From Lachnospiraceae bacterium (lineage in GTDB: Bacteria; Bacillota; Clostridia; Lachnospirales; Lachnospiraceae), in contig JAAUZI010000088.1 of assembly GCA_014804645.1 (NCBI GenBank), positions 1 through 45,605 on the forward strand: a stretch of 45,605 bases of DNA, in the 5' to 3' direction. Numbering within the stretch: the stretch's first letter is position 1; every line of letters starts with the position of its first letter. The notes beneath the pieces were generated by a model, which made no database searches, was not told the DNA's origin, and was given only the letters and a program-made list of their open reading frames with translations. Below, one piece after another: positions 17,672-30,221 of the stretch. The position numbers and the translations under genes were made by a program.

Positions 17672-17755
17672 AGGAGCCTCCCTGACCAAAGACTGGCAGG
17701 CTAACTAAACCGAGTGTTCGAGACCTTCCACTCGTTAAAAAAATACTAAAGGAGA
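17672..17755 (+). ncRNA. Structured leader, candidate preQ1 riboswitch
   Basis: Agcct (17675-17679) can pair with aggct (17698-17702) around an 18-base loop; CGAGTG (17711-17716) pairs with CACTCG (17729-17734); an A-rich single strand then runs into the AAAGGAG SD at 17748-17754. QueT genes are often under preQ1 riboswitches. The A-rich tail next to the SD fits a translation switch, but the sequence does not obviously match class I or II, so class and even identity are uncertain. Confidence 0.4.
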
Positions 17756-17763
17756 TTGTTACA

Positions 17764-18261
17764 ATGAAAAACAGTAAAGCACTTTTTGTCGCTCAGGCGG
17801 CGCTTATCGCTGCCCTCTATGTGGTATTGACGCTATTGGCCAATTCTCTGGGGCTGGCCAATTATGCCATCCAGCTTCGCTTTTCCGAGGCGCTTACCAT
17901 ACTTCCCTTTTTTACCCCCGCCGCCATACCTGGCCTGTTCCTGGGATGCCTGATCAGCAATCTGCTCACCGGCGCCATTGTCTGGGACGTGGTCTTTGGC
18001 AGCATTGCCACGCTGGCGGGAGCCATCGGTACTTATTTGCTGCGCCGCTGCAAATGGCTGGCTCCCCTCCCCCCCATCGTCGCTAACACGTTGTTCGTGC
18101 CGCCGGTGCTGTATTTTGCCTACAGGATTCCCGGTTCCATTCCCTTTTTCATGCTGACCGTGGGCATTGGTGAAGTGCTGTCCTGCGGCGTGTTGGGAAT
18201 GCTGCTGCTCTTTGTGCTGCAAAGATACAGGAAATATATTTTTCCCGTGGCTGAAAAATAG
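17764..18261 (+). CDS. QueT-family queuosine-precursor transporter component
   Basis: A 165-residue very hydrophobic protein with about five membrane helices, AAAGGAG 9 bases before ATG 17764. The pattern ALYVVLTLLANSLGLANYAIQLRFSEALTILPFFTP followed by IPGLFLGCLISNLLTGA matches QueT (formerly COG4708), the ECF substrate-binding protein thought to import preQ1 or another queuosine precursor. Like BioY it needs a shared ECF module. The separate promoter and structured leader suggest regulation by ligand. The two adjacent ECF specificity components are not an operon, each having its own control region. Confidence 0.82.
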   Translation: MKNSKALFVAQAALIAALYVVLTLLANSLGLANYAIQLRFSEALTILPFFTPAAIPGLFLGCLISNLLTGAIVWDVVFGSIATLAGAIGTYLLRRCKWLAPLPPIVANTLFVPPVLYFAYRIPGSIPFFMLTVGIGEVLSCGVLGMLLLFVLQRYRKYIFPVAEK

Positions 18262-18280
18262 AATAAACCTTTTTGCAATG

Positions 18281-18313
18281 GAAACGGCTCCTGCAACACC
18301 GTTTCTGTTTCTC
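18281..18313 (+). terminator. Terminator of the QueT-like gene
   Basis: GAAACGG and CCGTTTC form a 7-base stem around an 11-base loop, followed by a T-rich run, 19 bases after the stop and just before the convergent thioesterase gene. Confidence 0.55.
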
Positions 18314-18315
18314 TT

Positions 18316-18813
18316 TTACAGCGGAATCTCCCTCACATCGTCCTCAATCAGATAGCACATCTCCTCGTGGGCGTCCACACCTTTCGCAATTTTGTCCACA
18401 TCCAGCTTAATATAGGTAACGTCCGCATTGACCAGCAGTATGCCGTTTCGGCTGTAAATCTCCGACTTCATGACAGAGAACTTTGGAGTGTCCTTTATCA
18501 CAATCCCTCTTCCCACCAGCTCCTCCTGATAGGGTACAGGTTTGCGGTATTTCACCTCCATAGACATGGTCACACCGAAAGTACCCTCCCCCTGCTGCGC
18601 CCACAGCGCTCTGAAACCCAGCTCGTCCAGCATAGTTGCCGCCAGGCCGCCGTGAACTCTCTGTGGAAAGCTCTGATGCTCCTCCTTATATCGGAACAAA
18701 GTCATAACGCTCCCGTCCTCCATATTGTAAAACTGAGCTTTCATGCCCATCGGATTGTCCATGCCGCAGATAAAGCACATCCTGCTGTTCCTCTGTTTGC
18801 TCACTACCTTCAT
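18316..18813 (-). CDS. Hotdog-fold acyl-CoA thioesterase (PaaI/4HBT type)
   Basis: A 165-residue protein from ATG 18813 with an SD (GAGAGGGACGG). The segment VHGGLAATMLDELGFRALW is the hotdog active-site helix, with HGG and an acidic residue (D or E) in the LDE positions; VTMSMEVKYRKPVPYQEELVGRG forms the following strands. The family hydrolyses acyl-CoA thioesters; the substrate cannot be read from the sequence. A short Cys pair near the N-terminus (CFICGM) is a little unusual and may bind metal. Adjacent to the convergent QueT gene; the upstream exported protein gene ends 19 bases before its start, so cotranscription is possible. Confidence 0.8.
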   Translation of the reverse strand: MKVVSKQRNSRMCFICGMDNPMGMKAQFYNMEDGSVMTLFRYKEEHQSFPQRVHGGLAATMLDELGFRALWAQQGEGTFGVTMSMEVKYRKPVPYQEELVGRGIVIKDTPKFSVMKSEIYSRNGILLVNADVTYIKLDVDKIAKGVDAHEEMCYLIEDDVREIPL

Positions 18814-18832
18814 TTCCGTCCCTCTCCTGTGT

Positions 18833-21364
18833 CTATTCCTCTACTCTGATATAAGTGATAAAAGGGTTGCCATTCTCCTCCATCCACTCTCTGGTGTCAT
18901 TCATTCCCTTTTTGTAAAGTCTGCCCGTAGAAGGCTCCATAACTACTATATTGTACTCGTTGAAACCGGTGAGCAGCACCGCCTCCCCGTTCTGAAGCAC
19001 GGCCAGCACCGGAATATCCTGATTGAGAAAATACAGCATGGCGTCCAGACTGCAGCCTCCAAGATCCAGCACCTGCGCCTGCCCCTCCAGATTCTCTTCC
19101 AGTATCTGCACGGCCGATTTGCCCCGTCTCAACAGATCGTCGGAATTTCTCACAATTCCCTCCAGGGACAGCATGGTATCCAGACACACGGCCAGACTGT
19201 TCTTCTCCTCGGTGACTTCCTGCGCCGTGATAGCCATGATCTGATTGCGTAACACCCTGTTTCCTCTGATCCATATGGTTCTGCCCCTGTCGTCCACCAC
19301 CACGCCGGAGCAGTCGTTGGCCTGATTGATGGCCATGGCCGGAGTATAGTAGATCCCGGCCGTCCGGCCCTTATCGTACACATAGTAACGCTCCTGCTCG
19401 CTGTCTGAAGACAGCAGCACGTTTCTTCCCCCCTCAAACACTACTTCCTTGGGAGTCAGCACCTGCAGGGCTTTCACATTGATTTCTTCCCTCACCTGAA
19501 TCTGCACCAGCTTTTCGTAGGTATCCACCGCTGCCACCACCAGCTGATTTTTGCCCACGTCCTGGGTGACGCTGTGCAAAATCTGATCTCGAGTGGTGTT
19601 CACATAGCTGCCGTCCTCCCGGCGAAGGAGCCGCTCCAGAATAATCTGGTTCTCCTCCACCTGGCAGGACAGCGCGTAGATATTCTCCTTCTTATAGGCC
19701 TTCAACAGCTTTCCGGAGGCATCCCGGATACAGACTAGATACATGGGAAAAAGCTGCCGACCTACCGCGTCGCTCACCACATCCTCCTGTTTCGCCACGC
19801 CGTAGATAATATCCTCTCCCATAAATCCCAGGGGGCGGGCAATCTCATCTGCTCCCACGTCAATCGAAATGACCTGCTCCGTTCCCAGATTCATGATCTG
19901 GAGCCCCTGATCCTGCCGCCACACCACAATCTTGTGACTATCCGATATCTCTATGGCCTCATCGGTCTCCACCAGAGCGATTCGCTCTCCGGTGCGGTCC
20001 TTTGTATTCACCTCATAAATGCCGTGATCCAGATACAGGTACAGCTTTCCCGCCCGGTTCAGATACAAAAGCTGGTCCAGCTCGCGTTCTAATATCTCAT
20101 AGGATTTGTCATAGGGAATATATACCAGCTCCTCGATGGTGTTCCGATCACTGTTATAGGTATAGATCTGAATGCCTACCTCTCCCTCATGGCGTCCCCT
20201 GTTCATATATCCGTACACGGCAAACTGCACATTGTTTCCCTCGTCCACGTCCAGAATCTTTAACTTGTACCTCTGATACAGATTCCGGGCGTCCCACTGC
20301 GCTCTGACATTTTGGGAATTATCCTCGTAAAAGGAGAACAGCAGCGCCAGTTTGTTGGTCGTCACATTATAACTGCACAGCCGTCCCGCCGCCTCAAAGA
20401 CCACGATATTGCCGTCCTCGCTCTCCACCAGAGCCATGTCCTCGCCCACAATGCCCAGCATAATCTTGTCATTGCCGTAGATGTCTCCTTTCACCGCGGG
20501 AATCTGATCCATGGTCCGCTCGTACTCCAGCAGATAGACCCGCTCCGGCGTATATCTTATGCGATATAATTCCTCCACCAGATAGCAGGTTTGATTCCGA
20601 CTGTCGCCCGTGGCCACCAGATAGTGCAGTTCCATGGATGCAGTCTGCGCGGCCAGCTCCACCAGGTTGACGGCAGGCTCCGTCAGACGCCGCACATCCA
20701 GATCTCCCCAAGTGATCTGATTAAAACTGCTGTGAATGTCCACCCTGTGAAAGGTGGTGTTGTCCCCCTGGGAATTGCTCTCCAGATATTTGATAAGGTC
20801 CTTAGCCGCCTCTTTGTCAAAGGTTTTCTCGTGAAAATCCTTCACATAGGCCAACTTTTCATATCCCCATGTATTGTCGCTCCATATGGCTCGGGTGTAG
20901 TACCATATCTCCCGTCCTGCCTCGTCCGTCAGCACCAGGATCAGGGAATACTCCGTGTCCTTTTCTATCAGATCCTTCAGGGCAGTCTCCACCCGTATTG
21001 TGCTGTCCTGCACATACTCCGTAATCTCGGTATTTTCGATGAGACGGCTGCCATCCCTGCTCCTCACCTCCATACGGATTCCCTGGAGCTTTATGCCGTA
21101 GGTTTCAATACAGAATACCAGTTCTCTGTTCTCACCCAGCTCCGCGATGGTTCCCCGCTGATAGGCAATATCCATGGCCTGCGCATATCCGTGGAGTTCA
21201 TTGTAGGCAATGTCGCCCTTCTCCAGTGTGATGACAGGAAAACTGGCCGCCGACAGCTCCATGGTCATATTTTGATTGTCGTGATTCATAACCCTTCCCG
21301 CCACCAGCAGCGCCGCCACAAAAGTCAGCAGGAAAATCACCCATTTGAATATCAATTTCTTCAT
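18833..21364 (-). CDS. Large exported protein: propeller-like body with degenerate C39-like C-terminal domain
   Basis: An 843-residue protein, ATG 21364, 6 bases after the methyltransferase stop. An N-terminal membrane segment (about 5-24, no lipobox Cys) anchors or exports it. Residues about 250-700 are beta-rich with repeated blocks that read like propeller blades (YVYDKGRTAGIYYTP, IWIRGNRVLRNQI). Residues about 720-825 match the plan of C39-like peptidases (SLAVCLDTMLSLEGI ... IPVLAVLQNGEAVLLTGFN ... VVMEPSTGRLY), but the expected active-site Cys is not at its usual place and the His of the GHAV motif is Glu794, so proteolysis is unlikely. I do not know a named family; role outside the membrane is inferred. 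Confidence 0.6.
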   Translation of the reverse strand: MKKLIFKWVIFLLTFVAALLVAGRVMNHDNQNMTMELSAASFPVITLEKGDIAYNELHGYAQAMDIAYQRGTIAELGENRELVFCIETYGIKLQGIRMEVRSRDGSRLIENTEITEYVQDSTIRVETALKDLIEKDTEYSLILVLTDEAGREIWYYTRAIWSDNTWGYEKLAYVKDFHEKTFDKEAAKDLIKYLESNSQGDNTTFHRVDIHSSFNQITWGDLDVRRLTEPAVNLVELAAQTASMELHYLVATGDSRNQTCYLVEELYRIRYTPERVYLLEYERTMDQIPAVKGDIYGNDKIMLGIVGEDMALVESEDGNIVVFEAAGRLCSYNVTTNKLALLFSFYEDNSQNVRAQWDARNLYQRYKLKILDVDEGNNVQFAVYGYMNRGRHEGEVGIQIYTYNSDRNTIEELVYIPYDKSYEILERELDQLLYLNRAGKLYLYLDHGIYEVNTKDRTGERIALVETDEAIEISDSHKIVVWRQDQGLQIMNLGTEQVISIDVGADEIARPLGFMGEDIIYGVAKQEDVVSDAVGRQLFPMYLVCIRDASGKLLKAYKKENIYALSCQVEENQIILERLLRREDGSYVNTTRDQILHSVTQDVGKNQLVVAAVDTYEKLVQIQVREEINVKALQVLTPKEVVFEGGRNVLLSSDSEQERYYVYDKGRTAGIYYTPAMAINQANDCSGVVVDDRGRTIWIRGNRVLRNQIMAITAQEVTEEKNSLAVCLDTMLSLEGIVRNSDDLLRRGKSAVQILEENLEGQAQVLDLGGCSLDAMLYFLNQDIPVLAVLQNGEAVLLTGFNEYNIVVMEPSTGRLYKKGMNDTREWMEENGNPFITYIRVEE

Positions 21365-21370
21365 GCTTGC

Positions 21371-22522
21371 CTATTCCTTATCCAGCAGATGCGCCAGCGT
21401 GGGATTCACGCCGAGCAGTTCCATAGTCTCCTGCAGGGATGCCCCTGCCTGTCTTTTTGTCATATGCTGTGGTCTCTTCACCGCCCGTATCAAAAGATTC
21501 TTGGGAGTATGCTCCATGTCTATGAACTCCAGAATCTGGGTGTCATACCCCTGCTGCTCCAGCAGTCCCGCCCGAATTGCGTCTGTAATCAGAGCCGACA
21601 TGCGTTCCTTTATAATACCATAGCGCAGCAGCGGGGCCAAATCCTTGCAGTGAATCTGCCTGTTGAGCTCATGCTGACAGCAGGGCACCGCCAAAATAAC
21701 TCTGGCCCCCCAGCCCACGGCCTTTTCCAGGGCATAATCCGTGGCCGTGTCACAGGCGTGGAGAGACACCACCATGTCCACGCTCTGTTCTCCCTCGTAA
21801 GTACTGATATCTCCCACCTGAAAATGCAGCTGCTCATAGCCGCACTGCGCCGCCAGCTCATTGCAGCGGCGAATTACATCCGCCTTCAGATCCAGACCTG
21901 TAATTCGAATATCTCTCCCCTGCAGCACATGGAGATAATAGTACATGGCGAAAGTCAAATACGACTTGCCGCAGCCAAAATCAATCACATGGAGCTGACC
22001 CTCCCGGGGCAGCTGATCCAAAATATCCTCAATAAACTCCAGATAACGGTTAATCTGGCGAAATTTGTCATATTTGTTTTTTGCGATCCTGCCGTCCGGT
22101 GTCTGTACACCCAGTCCCACCAGGAACTCCACCGGGCAGCCCTCCTTCAAGATATATTGTTTCTCCCTATTGTGGGAAAGCTCTCTGGGAACACTGCTGG
22201 CGATCTGGCGGGATTTTATGGTCATTTTCCCCTTCTTGCTGACCAATATGGTGGCACTTCTGTCCTGCCCCATGATCTCACACTGCCGGAACTTGTCCCG
22301 CAGCAGCTCGCCAATCAGACGGCGTGCCTCCTCCGCGCTGTGATTTTGGTGAAACACCTGAGCATTTACATATCTGGTGCTCTGAAACATCAGCGCTCCC
22401 TTCAGCAGCACCGGGCGGACTTTCACCCTGTCCCCATACGCTGAATCCCGGCTGTTGCTCAGAACTGCCTGTACCAGTTTCTCATCTATGATCTCTTCCA
22501 ACAGCCCATTAAGCTCGTCCAT
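21371..22522 (-). CDS. Class I SAM-dependent methyltransferase
   Basis: A 383-residue protein from ATG 22522 with AGGAGATGAGG upstream. A N-terminal domain of about 165 residues precedes the Rossmann core: motif I VIDFGCGKSYLTFAMYYYL, motif II ITGLDLKADV, motif IV VVSLHACDTATDYALEKA, and AVPCCQHELN. HACDTATD and PCCQHE are features of the Methyltransf_32 group, whose best-known relatives act on RNA or protein; the bacterial substrate is unknown to me. Coupled to the exported propeller gene downstream, and downstream itself of a palindromic leader and the ATP synthase operon. Confidence 0.8.
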   Translation of the reverse strand: MDELNGLLEEIIDEKLVQAVLSNSRDSAYGDRVKVRPVLLKGALMFQSTRYVNAQVFHQNHSAEEARRLIGELLRDKFRQCEIMGQDRSATILVSKKGKMTIKSRQIASSVPRELSHNREKQYILKEGCPVEFLVGLGVQTPDGRIAKNKYDKFRQINRYLEFIEDILDQLPREGQLHVIDFGCGKSYLTFAMYYYLHVLQGRDIRITGLDLKADVIRRCNELAAQCGYEQLHFQVGDISTYEGEQSVDMVVSLHACDTATDYALEKAVGWGARVILAVPCCQHELNRQIHCKDLAPLLRYGIIKERMSALITDAIRAGLLEQQGYDTQILEFIDMEHTPKNLLIRAVKRPQHMTKRQAGASLQETMELLGVNPTLAHLLDKE

Positions 22523-22536
22523 TCCTCATCTCCTAT

Positions 22537-22620
22537 CTAGAGTACTGCATGTTCCCTACCAGTACCATTACTCTCAGAGTTTTGCAGAGCCACGAAAACC
22601 CCTGGGGTCCGTGGCTCTGC
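22537..22620. repeat. Palindromic leader element upstream of the methyltransferase gene
   Basis: Its left end (tagagtactgcatgttcc, 22538-22555) matches the element before mfd at most positions. It encloses an 11-base perfect stem, gcagagccacg (22584-22594) against cgtggctctgc (22610-22620), with an inner cccc/gggg. Confidence 0.6.
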
Positions 22621-22636
22621 CTGTTGTAACTCATTG

Positions 22637-23056
22637 TCAGCTAAAACTGAAAAATCCTCTTCTGCCGCCTCGACGGCGCCTATACACTTCATTCACCAGA
22701 AGTACAAAAATCAAAGGGCGTCTCTGGTCCCAATCCTCCTTTGAGTCCACCTGTCCCGGATTCTTTTCGTTCTCCTCACGCCGAAGAATATCTGTGATAT
22801 TGTCTGCCAGGCGCTCCAGTGTATAACGGTCAGGATACTCATCGTAGATCACGCTGCCCTCATAGTCCATCTTATCCAGAATCTCCGCAATCCTGTTCTG
22901 GAAACGCCGCGCCTGGGCCGGATACATTTGCCGAAAATATTCCAGGTCACGCAGCACGTCCGCATCTTGCCGCCCGTAAGGAGCAGCATATCCGCCGCCT
23001 GCTGCCGGATATGTCATATAAAAAGGTAAAATCCTGCGTTCAAAATCCATGCCCAT
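22637..23056 (-). CDS. Conserved-looking small protein of unknown function
   Basis: A 139-residue basic protein downstream of atpC. The N-terminus is Tyr/Gly/Pro-rich (ILPFYMTYPAAGGGYAAPYG); a helical middle (DLEYFRQMYPAQARRFQNRIAEILDKMDYEGSVIYDEYPDRYTLERLADNI, quoted in part here: YFRQMYPAQARR) precedes a hydrophobic segment PLIFVLLVNEVY and an Arg/Gly-rich tail. ATG 23056 and 23050 are both possible; the SD is weak (AAAAGG). I have seen similar proteins as unknowns in Lachnospiraceae but cannot name a function. It may be cotranscribed with atpC. Confidence 0.6.
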   Translation of the reverse strand: MGMDFERRILPFYMTYPAAGGGYAAPYGRQDADVLRDLEYFRQMYPAQARRFQNRIAEILDKMDYEGSVIYDEYPDRYTLERLADNITDILRREENEKNPGQVDSKEDWDQRRPLIFVLLVNEVYRRRRGGRRGFFSFS

Positions 23057-23135
23057 GATACCTTTTCTTTTTCTATAACATATGCATCCGGCGTATCCAG
23101 CGTTACTCGCCTTCGTATCCGCAAAGCAACGCTGC

Positions 23136-23540
23136 TTATTTTATAACCTGGATACGGGCCATTGCCCGCAGCAGAGCAGTCTCCGCCCTGGCCAAATCCG
23201 TGTCGCTGGCATGCTCCTGAATGCGCCCCTGGGCGCGCTCCATCGCAGCCTCGGCCCTGGCGGCGTCAATCTCACCCGGCCACTCGATAATCTCTGCCAG
23301 AATAGTAACCTGTTCCGGGAGAATCTCCACAAACCCCGCATGCAGGGCTGCCGTCTTCTCTCCCTCCGGCTCCGTGATGGTGAGTACTCCGGGTTTGACG
23401 ATCACTGTCATGGGCAGGTGGCCGGGCAGCACACCGATCTCTCCCTCTGAGGTGTTCAGCTCCACCATTTCCGCCTCACCCTCATAGAACACTCTATTCG
23501 GCGTAATAATCTTTAATGTCAAGCAATTGTTTTCTGCCAT
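23136..23540 (-). CDS. atpC: F1 ATP synthase epsilon subunit
   Basis: A 134-residue subunit of the F1 central stalk, last gene of the operon, 15 bases after atpD. The beta-sandwich domain (about 1-85) contains SEGEIGVLPGHLPMTVIVKPG, a family hallmark, and the C-terminal helical hairpin (DAARAEAAMERAQGRI and onward) is complete. Epsilon couples rotor to gamma and inhibits hydrolysis. The following 79 bases carry only a weak 7-base hairpin (cagcgtt/aacgctg), so read-through into the small unknown gene is likely. Confidence 0.96.
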   Translation of the reverse strand: MAENNCLTLKIITPNRVFYEGEAEMVELNTSEGEIGVLPGHLPMTVIVKPGVLTITEPEGEKTAALHAGFVEILPEQVTILAEIIEWPGEIDAARAEAAMERAQGRIQEHASDTDLARAETALLRAMARIQVIK

Positions 23541-23555
23541 GGAAACCGCCTTTCC

Positions 23556-25029
<1,474 letters not shown>

Positions 25030-25044
25030 TCCAGGGGAACAGAG

Positions 25045-25902
25045 CTATGAAATTGCCTCTGCTCCGGCGATAATTTCTGTTAATTCCTGTGTGATAGAGC
25101 CCTGTCTGGCTCTGTTGTATTTCAGCGTCAAATCACTTATCATTTCTTCCGCGTTGCTGGTCGCATTGTCCATTGCCTGCATTCGTGCCCCGTTCTCACT
25201 GGCCACGGCCTCCATCAGTCCGCCGTAGATCAGGCTGGTCACATACTTGGGAATGATCATCTCCAGCGCCTCTTCATCCTCTGCCTCGAAATTCATGGGC
25301 ACGCCGGATTCCTCCTCGGCGCTCTCCGCCTCCTGTTCCACAGGCAGCAGCTTCAACAGAGTGGGAACATGGCTCACCGTGTTTTTGAAAGAGGTATACG
25401 CCAGATAAATTTCCCCGATCTCTCCCTCCGCATAGGCCTTCAGCAATTCACTGCACATCAGCATGGCATCCGGATATGCCGGCTCTTCCACAATGTCGGA
25501 CATATCCATCCGCACCTCATAGCCCTCTCTCACAAGAGCGTCCCTGCCCTTGCGGCCTACGGCATAAATCAGCACATCCTCCCTGTTCCAGCCTTCATGA
25601 CGGGTCACCAGTTTCACAATGTTGGAGTTGTAGCCCCCCGCCAATCCTCTGTTGGAGGATATCACGATCACTGCCTTTTTTCCGGTGCCGTCGGACTGTA
25701 GATATTTGTGCTGCAGACTGCCCACCCTTGTCAGGATACGATTCACAGTCTGATACATGCAGTTAAAATATGCCTTGGAATTTTCCGCGCTTGCTCTCGC
25801 CCTCTGCAGCTTTACGGTAGAAACGAGTTTCATGGCTTTGGTGATCTGCTGGGTACTCTGTATGCTCCCCCTGCGACGCTTGATATCACGCATCGATGCC
25901 AT
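25045..25902 (-). CDS. atpG: F1 ATP synthase gamma subunit
   Basis: A 285-residue rotor shaft. The N-terminal helix MASMRDIKRRRGSIQSTQQI and the C-terminal RMQAMDNATSNAEEMISDLT followed by IIAGAEAI form the antiparallel coiled coil; the Rossmann-like middle contains ISSNRGLAGGYN. An acidic stretch (about 193-215, with EAESAEEESG) is a little longer than usual. SD AAGGAG precedes ATG 25902; the 5' leader (gcggaaaggagtatatatg) is identical to that of rpiB in this window. Confidence 0.96.
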   Translation of the reverse strand: MASMRDIKRRRGSIQSTQQITKAMKLVSTVKLQRARASAENSKAYFNCMYQTVNRILTRVGSLQHKYLQSDGTGKKAVIVISSNRGLAGGYNSNIVKLVTRHEGWNREDVLIYAVGRKGRDALVREGYEVRMDMSDIVEEPAYPDAMLMCSELLKAYAEGEIGEIYLAYTSFKNTVSHVPTLLKLLPVEQEAESAEEESGVPMNFEAEDEEALEMIIPKYVTSLIYGGLMEAVASENGARMQAMDNATSNAEEMISDLTLKYNRARQGSITQELTEIIAGAEAIS

Positions 25903-25964
25903 ATATACTCCTTTCCGCGTATTGCAGGCCCTCTTACCTCCCGCAATATCGCTCCCTCTGCACT

Positions 25965-28037
<2,073 letters not shown>

Positions 28038-28050
<13 letters not shown>

Positions 28051-28580
28051 GTATTATCACCTATTTCCTTCAGAGTCTCACTCACCAGGCTATCCTGGAT
28101 GTCCGCATTCATGGAGCCTGATACAGCCTTGCCCGCCATCATTGTGGCAATGCTGATCATCTCCCGTTTCACCTCGTCCGCCATCTTCTGTTTCTCCAGC
28201 TGGGCTTCCGTGCGGGCTCTCTCCATGATCCTCGATGCCTCTTCCTTGGCCTTGGCTATGATCTCATTCTCATTCTCCAACGCGCGTCTGCGGGCATCGC
28301 TGAGAATCTCCTCCGCTTCCTTGTTGACATCCCTTATCTTTGCCTCATATTCTTCCTTCAGTCCGGCTGCCTGCTCCATATTGTTCCTGGCATCGTCCAG
28401 CTCATTTTTGATCTTGTTCTGACGATCCTGCAGCAGTTTTCTGGCAGGATTAAACAGAAAATAGCTAAGCAGCAGGAACAGTACGAAAATCGCTATAATC
28501 ATCAGCGTTGCGTCCGCCAGCAGCTGAATGTCCAAATCAAAGAGTCTTTCCATAGGCTCCTGGGCCGTTAAAAGTATCAT
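28038..28580 (-). CDS. atpF: ATP synthase b subunit
   Basis: A 180-residue subunit with one membrane helix at about 24-44 (TLMIIAIFVLFLLLSYFLF) and a long charged coiled-coil stalk to the end. ATG 28580 follows AGGAGGC. Its 3' end overlaps atpH. The charged heptads (EYEAKIRDVNKEAEEILSD) are as expected for dimeric b. Confidence 0.95.
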
Positions 28581-28620
28581 TCTCTGCCTCCTTTCTTCTG
28601 ATTTATTTCATCTCAGAGGC

Positions 28621-28905
<285 letters not shown>

Positions 28906-28909
28906 TTAT

Positions 28910-29644
28910 TTAGTTTTCGCTGCCGATGGCATTGTTGATGTATGTCATGGTCAGCATACAGAACACATAGGTTTGAATTGCTCCTGAGAACAAATCAAAA
29001 TACACATGCAGCGCCGCGGGCCATATGACTGCAAACCACTTAAGCAGACCGTACACCAGCGCCATCATCACCGTACCCGAAAGCACATTGGCAAACAGAC
29101 GCAGTGACAGAGACACAGGCACGGCTATCTCGCTGATCAGATTGATCGGGAACCAGATCGGCAGCCATGGCGGCAGCGGCGAACACATGTCCACCCAGAT
29201 ATCCTTGGGTTTCTGATATTTGAACTGATTGAAATGAATCAGTACAAAAGTGAGGATACCCAGCGGAAGTGTCACACCATAATCCGCCGTCGGCGGACGC
29301 AGTCCCAATAGCCCCGATATATTGGACAGTAAGATAAAAATGAATATCGTTCCAATATAATTGTAAAATCTGGGGGCATTTTTCCCCATGGGGCTATCCA
29401 CCATGCCGTCCAGTTTCTCCACCATCAGCTCCACCACATTCTGGAAACCGGCGGGCACTTCCGTTGCCTTTTTCATGGCCCGGTTCGCGGCGATGGCAAA
29501 GCCGATAATGATCAGCATGACGATCAGGATGCACACATGCGATGTTGTTATCCACACTTCATGGCCGAAAAAACTGTACTTAAACAGACCATGAATCATA
29601 AAATCGATCTCATCAGATGCGGATAACACAGGTCCAATTTGCAT
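28910..29644 (-). CDS. atpB: ATP synthase a subunit
   Basis: A 244-residue membrane subunit that forms the ion half-channels against the c ring. It has about five to six helices; the essential Arg is R182 in SLRLFANVLSG, and the last helix reads VFCMLTMTYINNAIG. ATG 29644 is preceded by GGGAGGTGAGAG. Complete length. Confidence 0.96.
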   Translation of the reverse strand: MQIGPVLSASDEIDFMIHGLFKYSFFGHEVWITTSHVCILIVMLIIIGFAIAANRAMKKATEVPAGFQNVVELMVEKLDGMVDSPMGKNAPRFYNYIGTIFIFILLSNISGLLGLRPPTADYGVTLPLGILTFVLIHFNQFKYQKPKDIWVDMCSPLPPWLPIWFPINLISEIAVPVSLSLRLFANVLSGTVMMALVYGLLKWFAVIWPAALHVYFDLFSGAIQTYVFCMLTMTYINNAIGSEN

Positions 29645-29696
29645 ACTCTCACCTCCCTCTCACCAATACGTTTTTTTCACAGGCGGCCACATTTCC

Positions 29697-30152
29697 TCAC
29701 CGCTGGGGCTCGGATTCTGTCTCATCCTCCGGCAAAGGCTCAGGCACCGGATCGGTCTCATGAAAAAACATATTGCATAATTTATGGGTAAACGGCTGAA
29801 TATACGCCGCTACTTTCATCATCATATACCCCAGAAAGACCACCAGGGGATTCAGCACGTCCGTGATCATGACGATCCCCAAAACAATTGCCAGCGCAGC
29901 ATAGCGCAGCATATTGTTTGCCACCATCACTTTGGCAGCTCCGTCACCCAGGTCCAGGGCTCTATCAATGGTTCTGTACATATGCCAGGCGCCGACCAGC
30001 GCTAACAGAACTCCCAGCCACAGAGCAGCGGCATACAGTCCCTTTTGTCTCACCAGCCACATGCCGACCAACTGACAGACGGCGCCGCCTGCCAGAATTC
30101 CCAGATCCAGCTCCAGCAAAGCCCGGTTCATCTCTCTCAATCTGTTGACCAT
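29697..30152 (-). CDS. ATP synthase subunit I-like membrane protein
   Basis: About 151 residues from ATG 30152 (MVNRLREMNRALLELDLGI), chosen because GGGAG lies 5 bases upstream; the frame extends up to 57 codons further into the overlapping atpZ gene but without an SD. Four hydrophobic helices are predicted, then a short acidic C-terminus (PVPEPLPEDETESEPQR). Position between atpZ and atpB and the helix pattern match the AtpI-type assembly factors, which help c-ring assembly; sequence similarity is low in this family. Confidence 0.72.
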   Translation of the reverse strand: MVNRLREMNRALLELDLGILAGGAVCQLVGMWLVRQKGLYAAALWLGVLLALVGAWHMYRTIDRALDLGDGAAKVMVANNMLRYAALAIVLGIVMITDVLNPLVVFLGYMMMKVAAYIQPFTHKLCNMFFHETDPVPEPLPEDETESEPQR

Positions 30153-30201
30153 CTGACTCCCATCTGCCCGCTTTGGCGGCATACCATTCCCGAAAACGGC
30201 A

Positions 30202-30221
30202 CGGAAAACTACTGTTTTCCG
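30202..30221 (-). promoter_or_regulatory. Hairpin at the end of the atpZ-like gene
   Basis: CGGAAAAC and GTTTTCCG form a perfect 8-base stem with a 4-base loop over the stop codon. No U-tract follows, so it is more likely a processing or stability element than a terminator. Confidence 0.35.

Noticed and set aside
20591..22444. A 617-codon plus-strand open frame opposite the exported propeller gene and methyltransferase
   Set aside because: Same reason: shadow of real minus-strand genes with no motif or SD.
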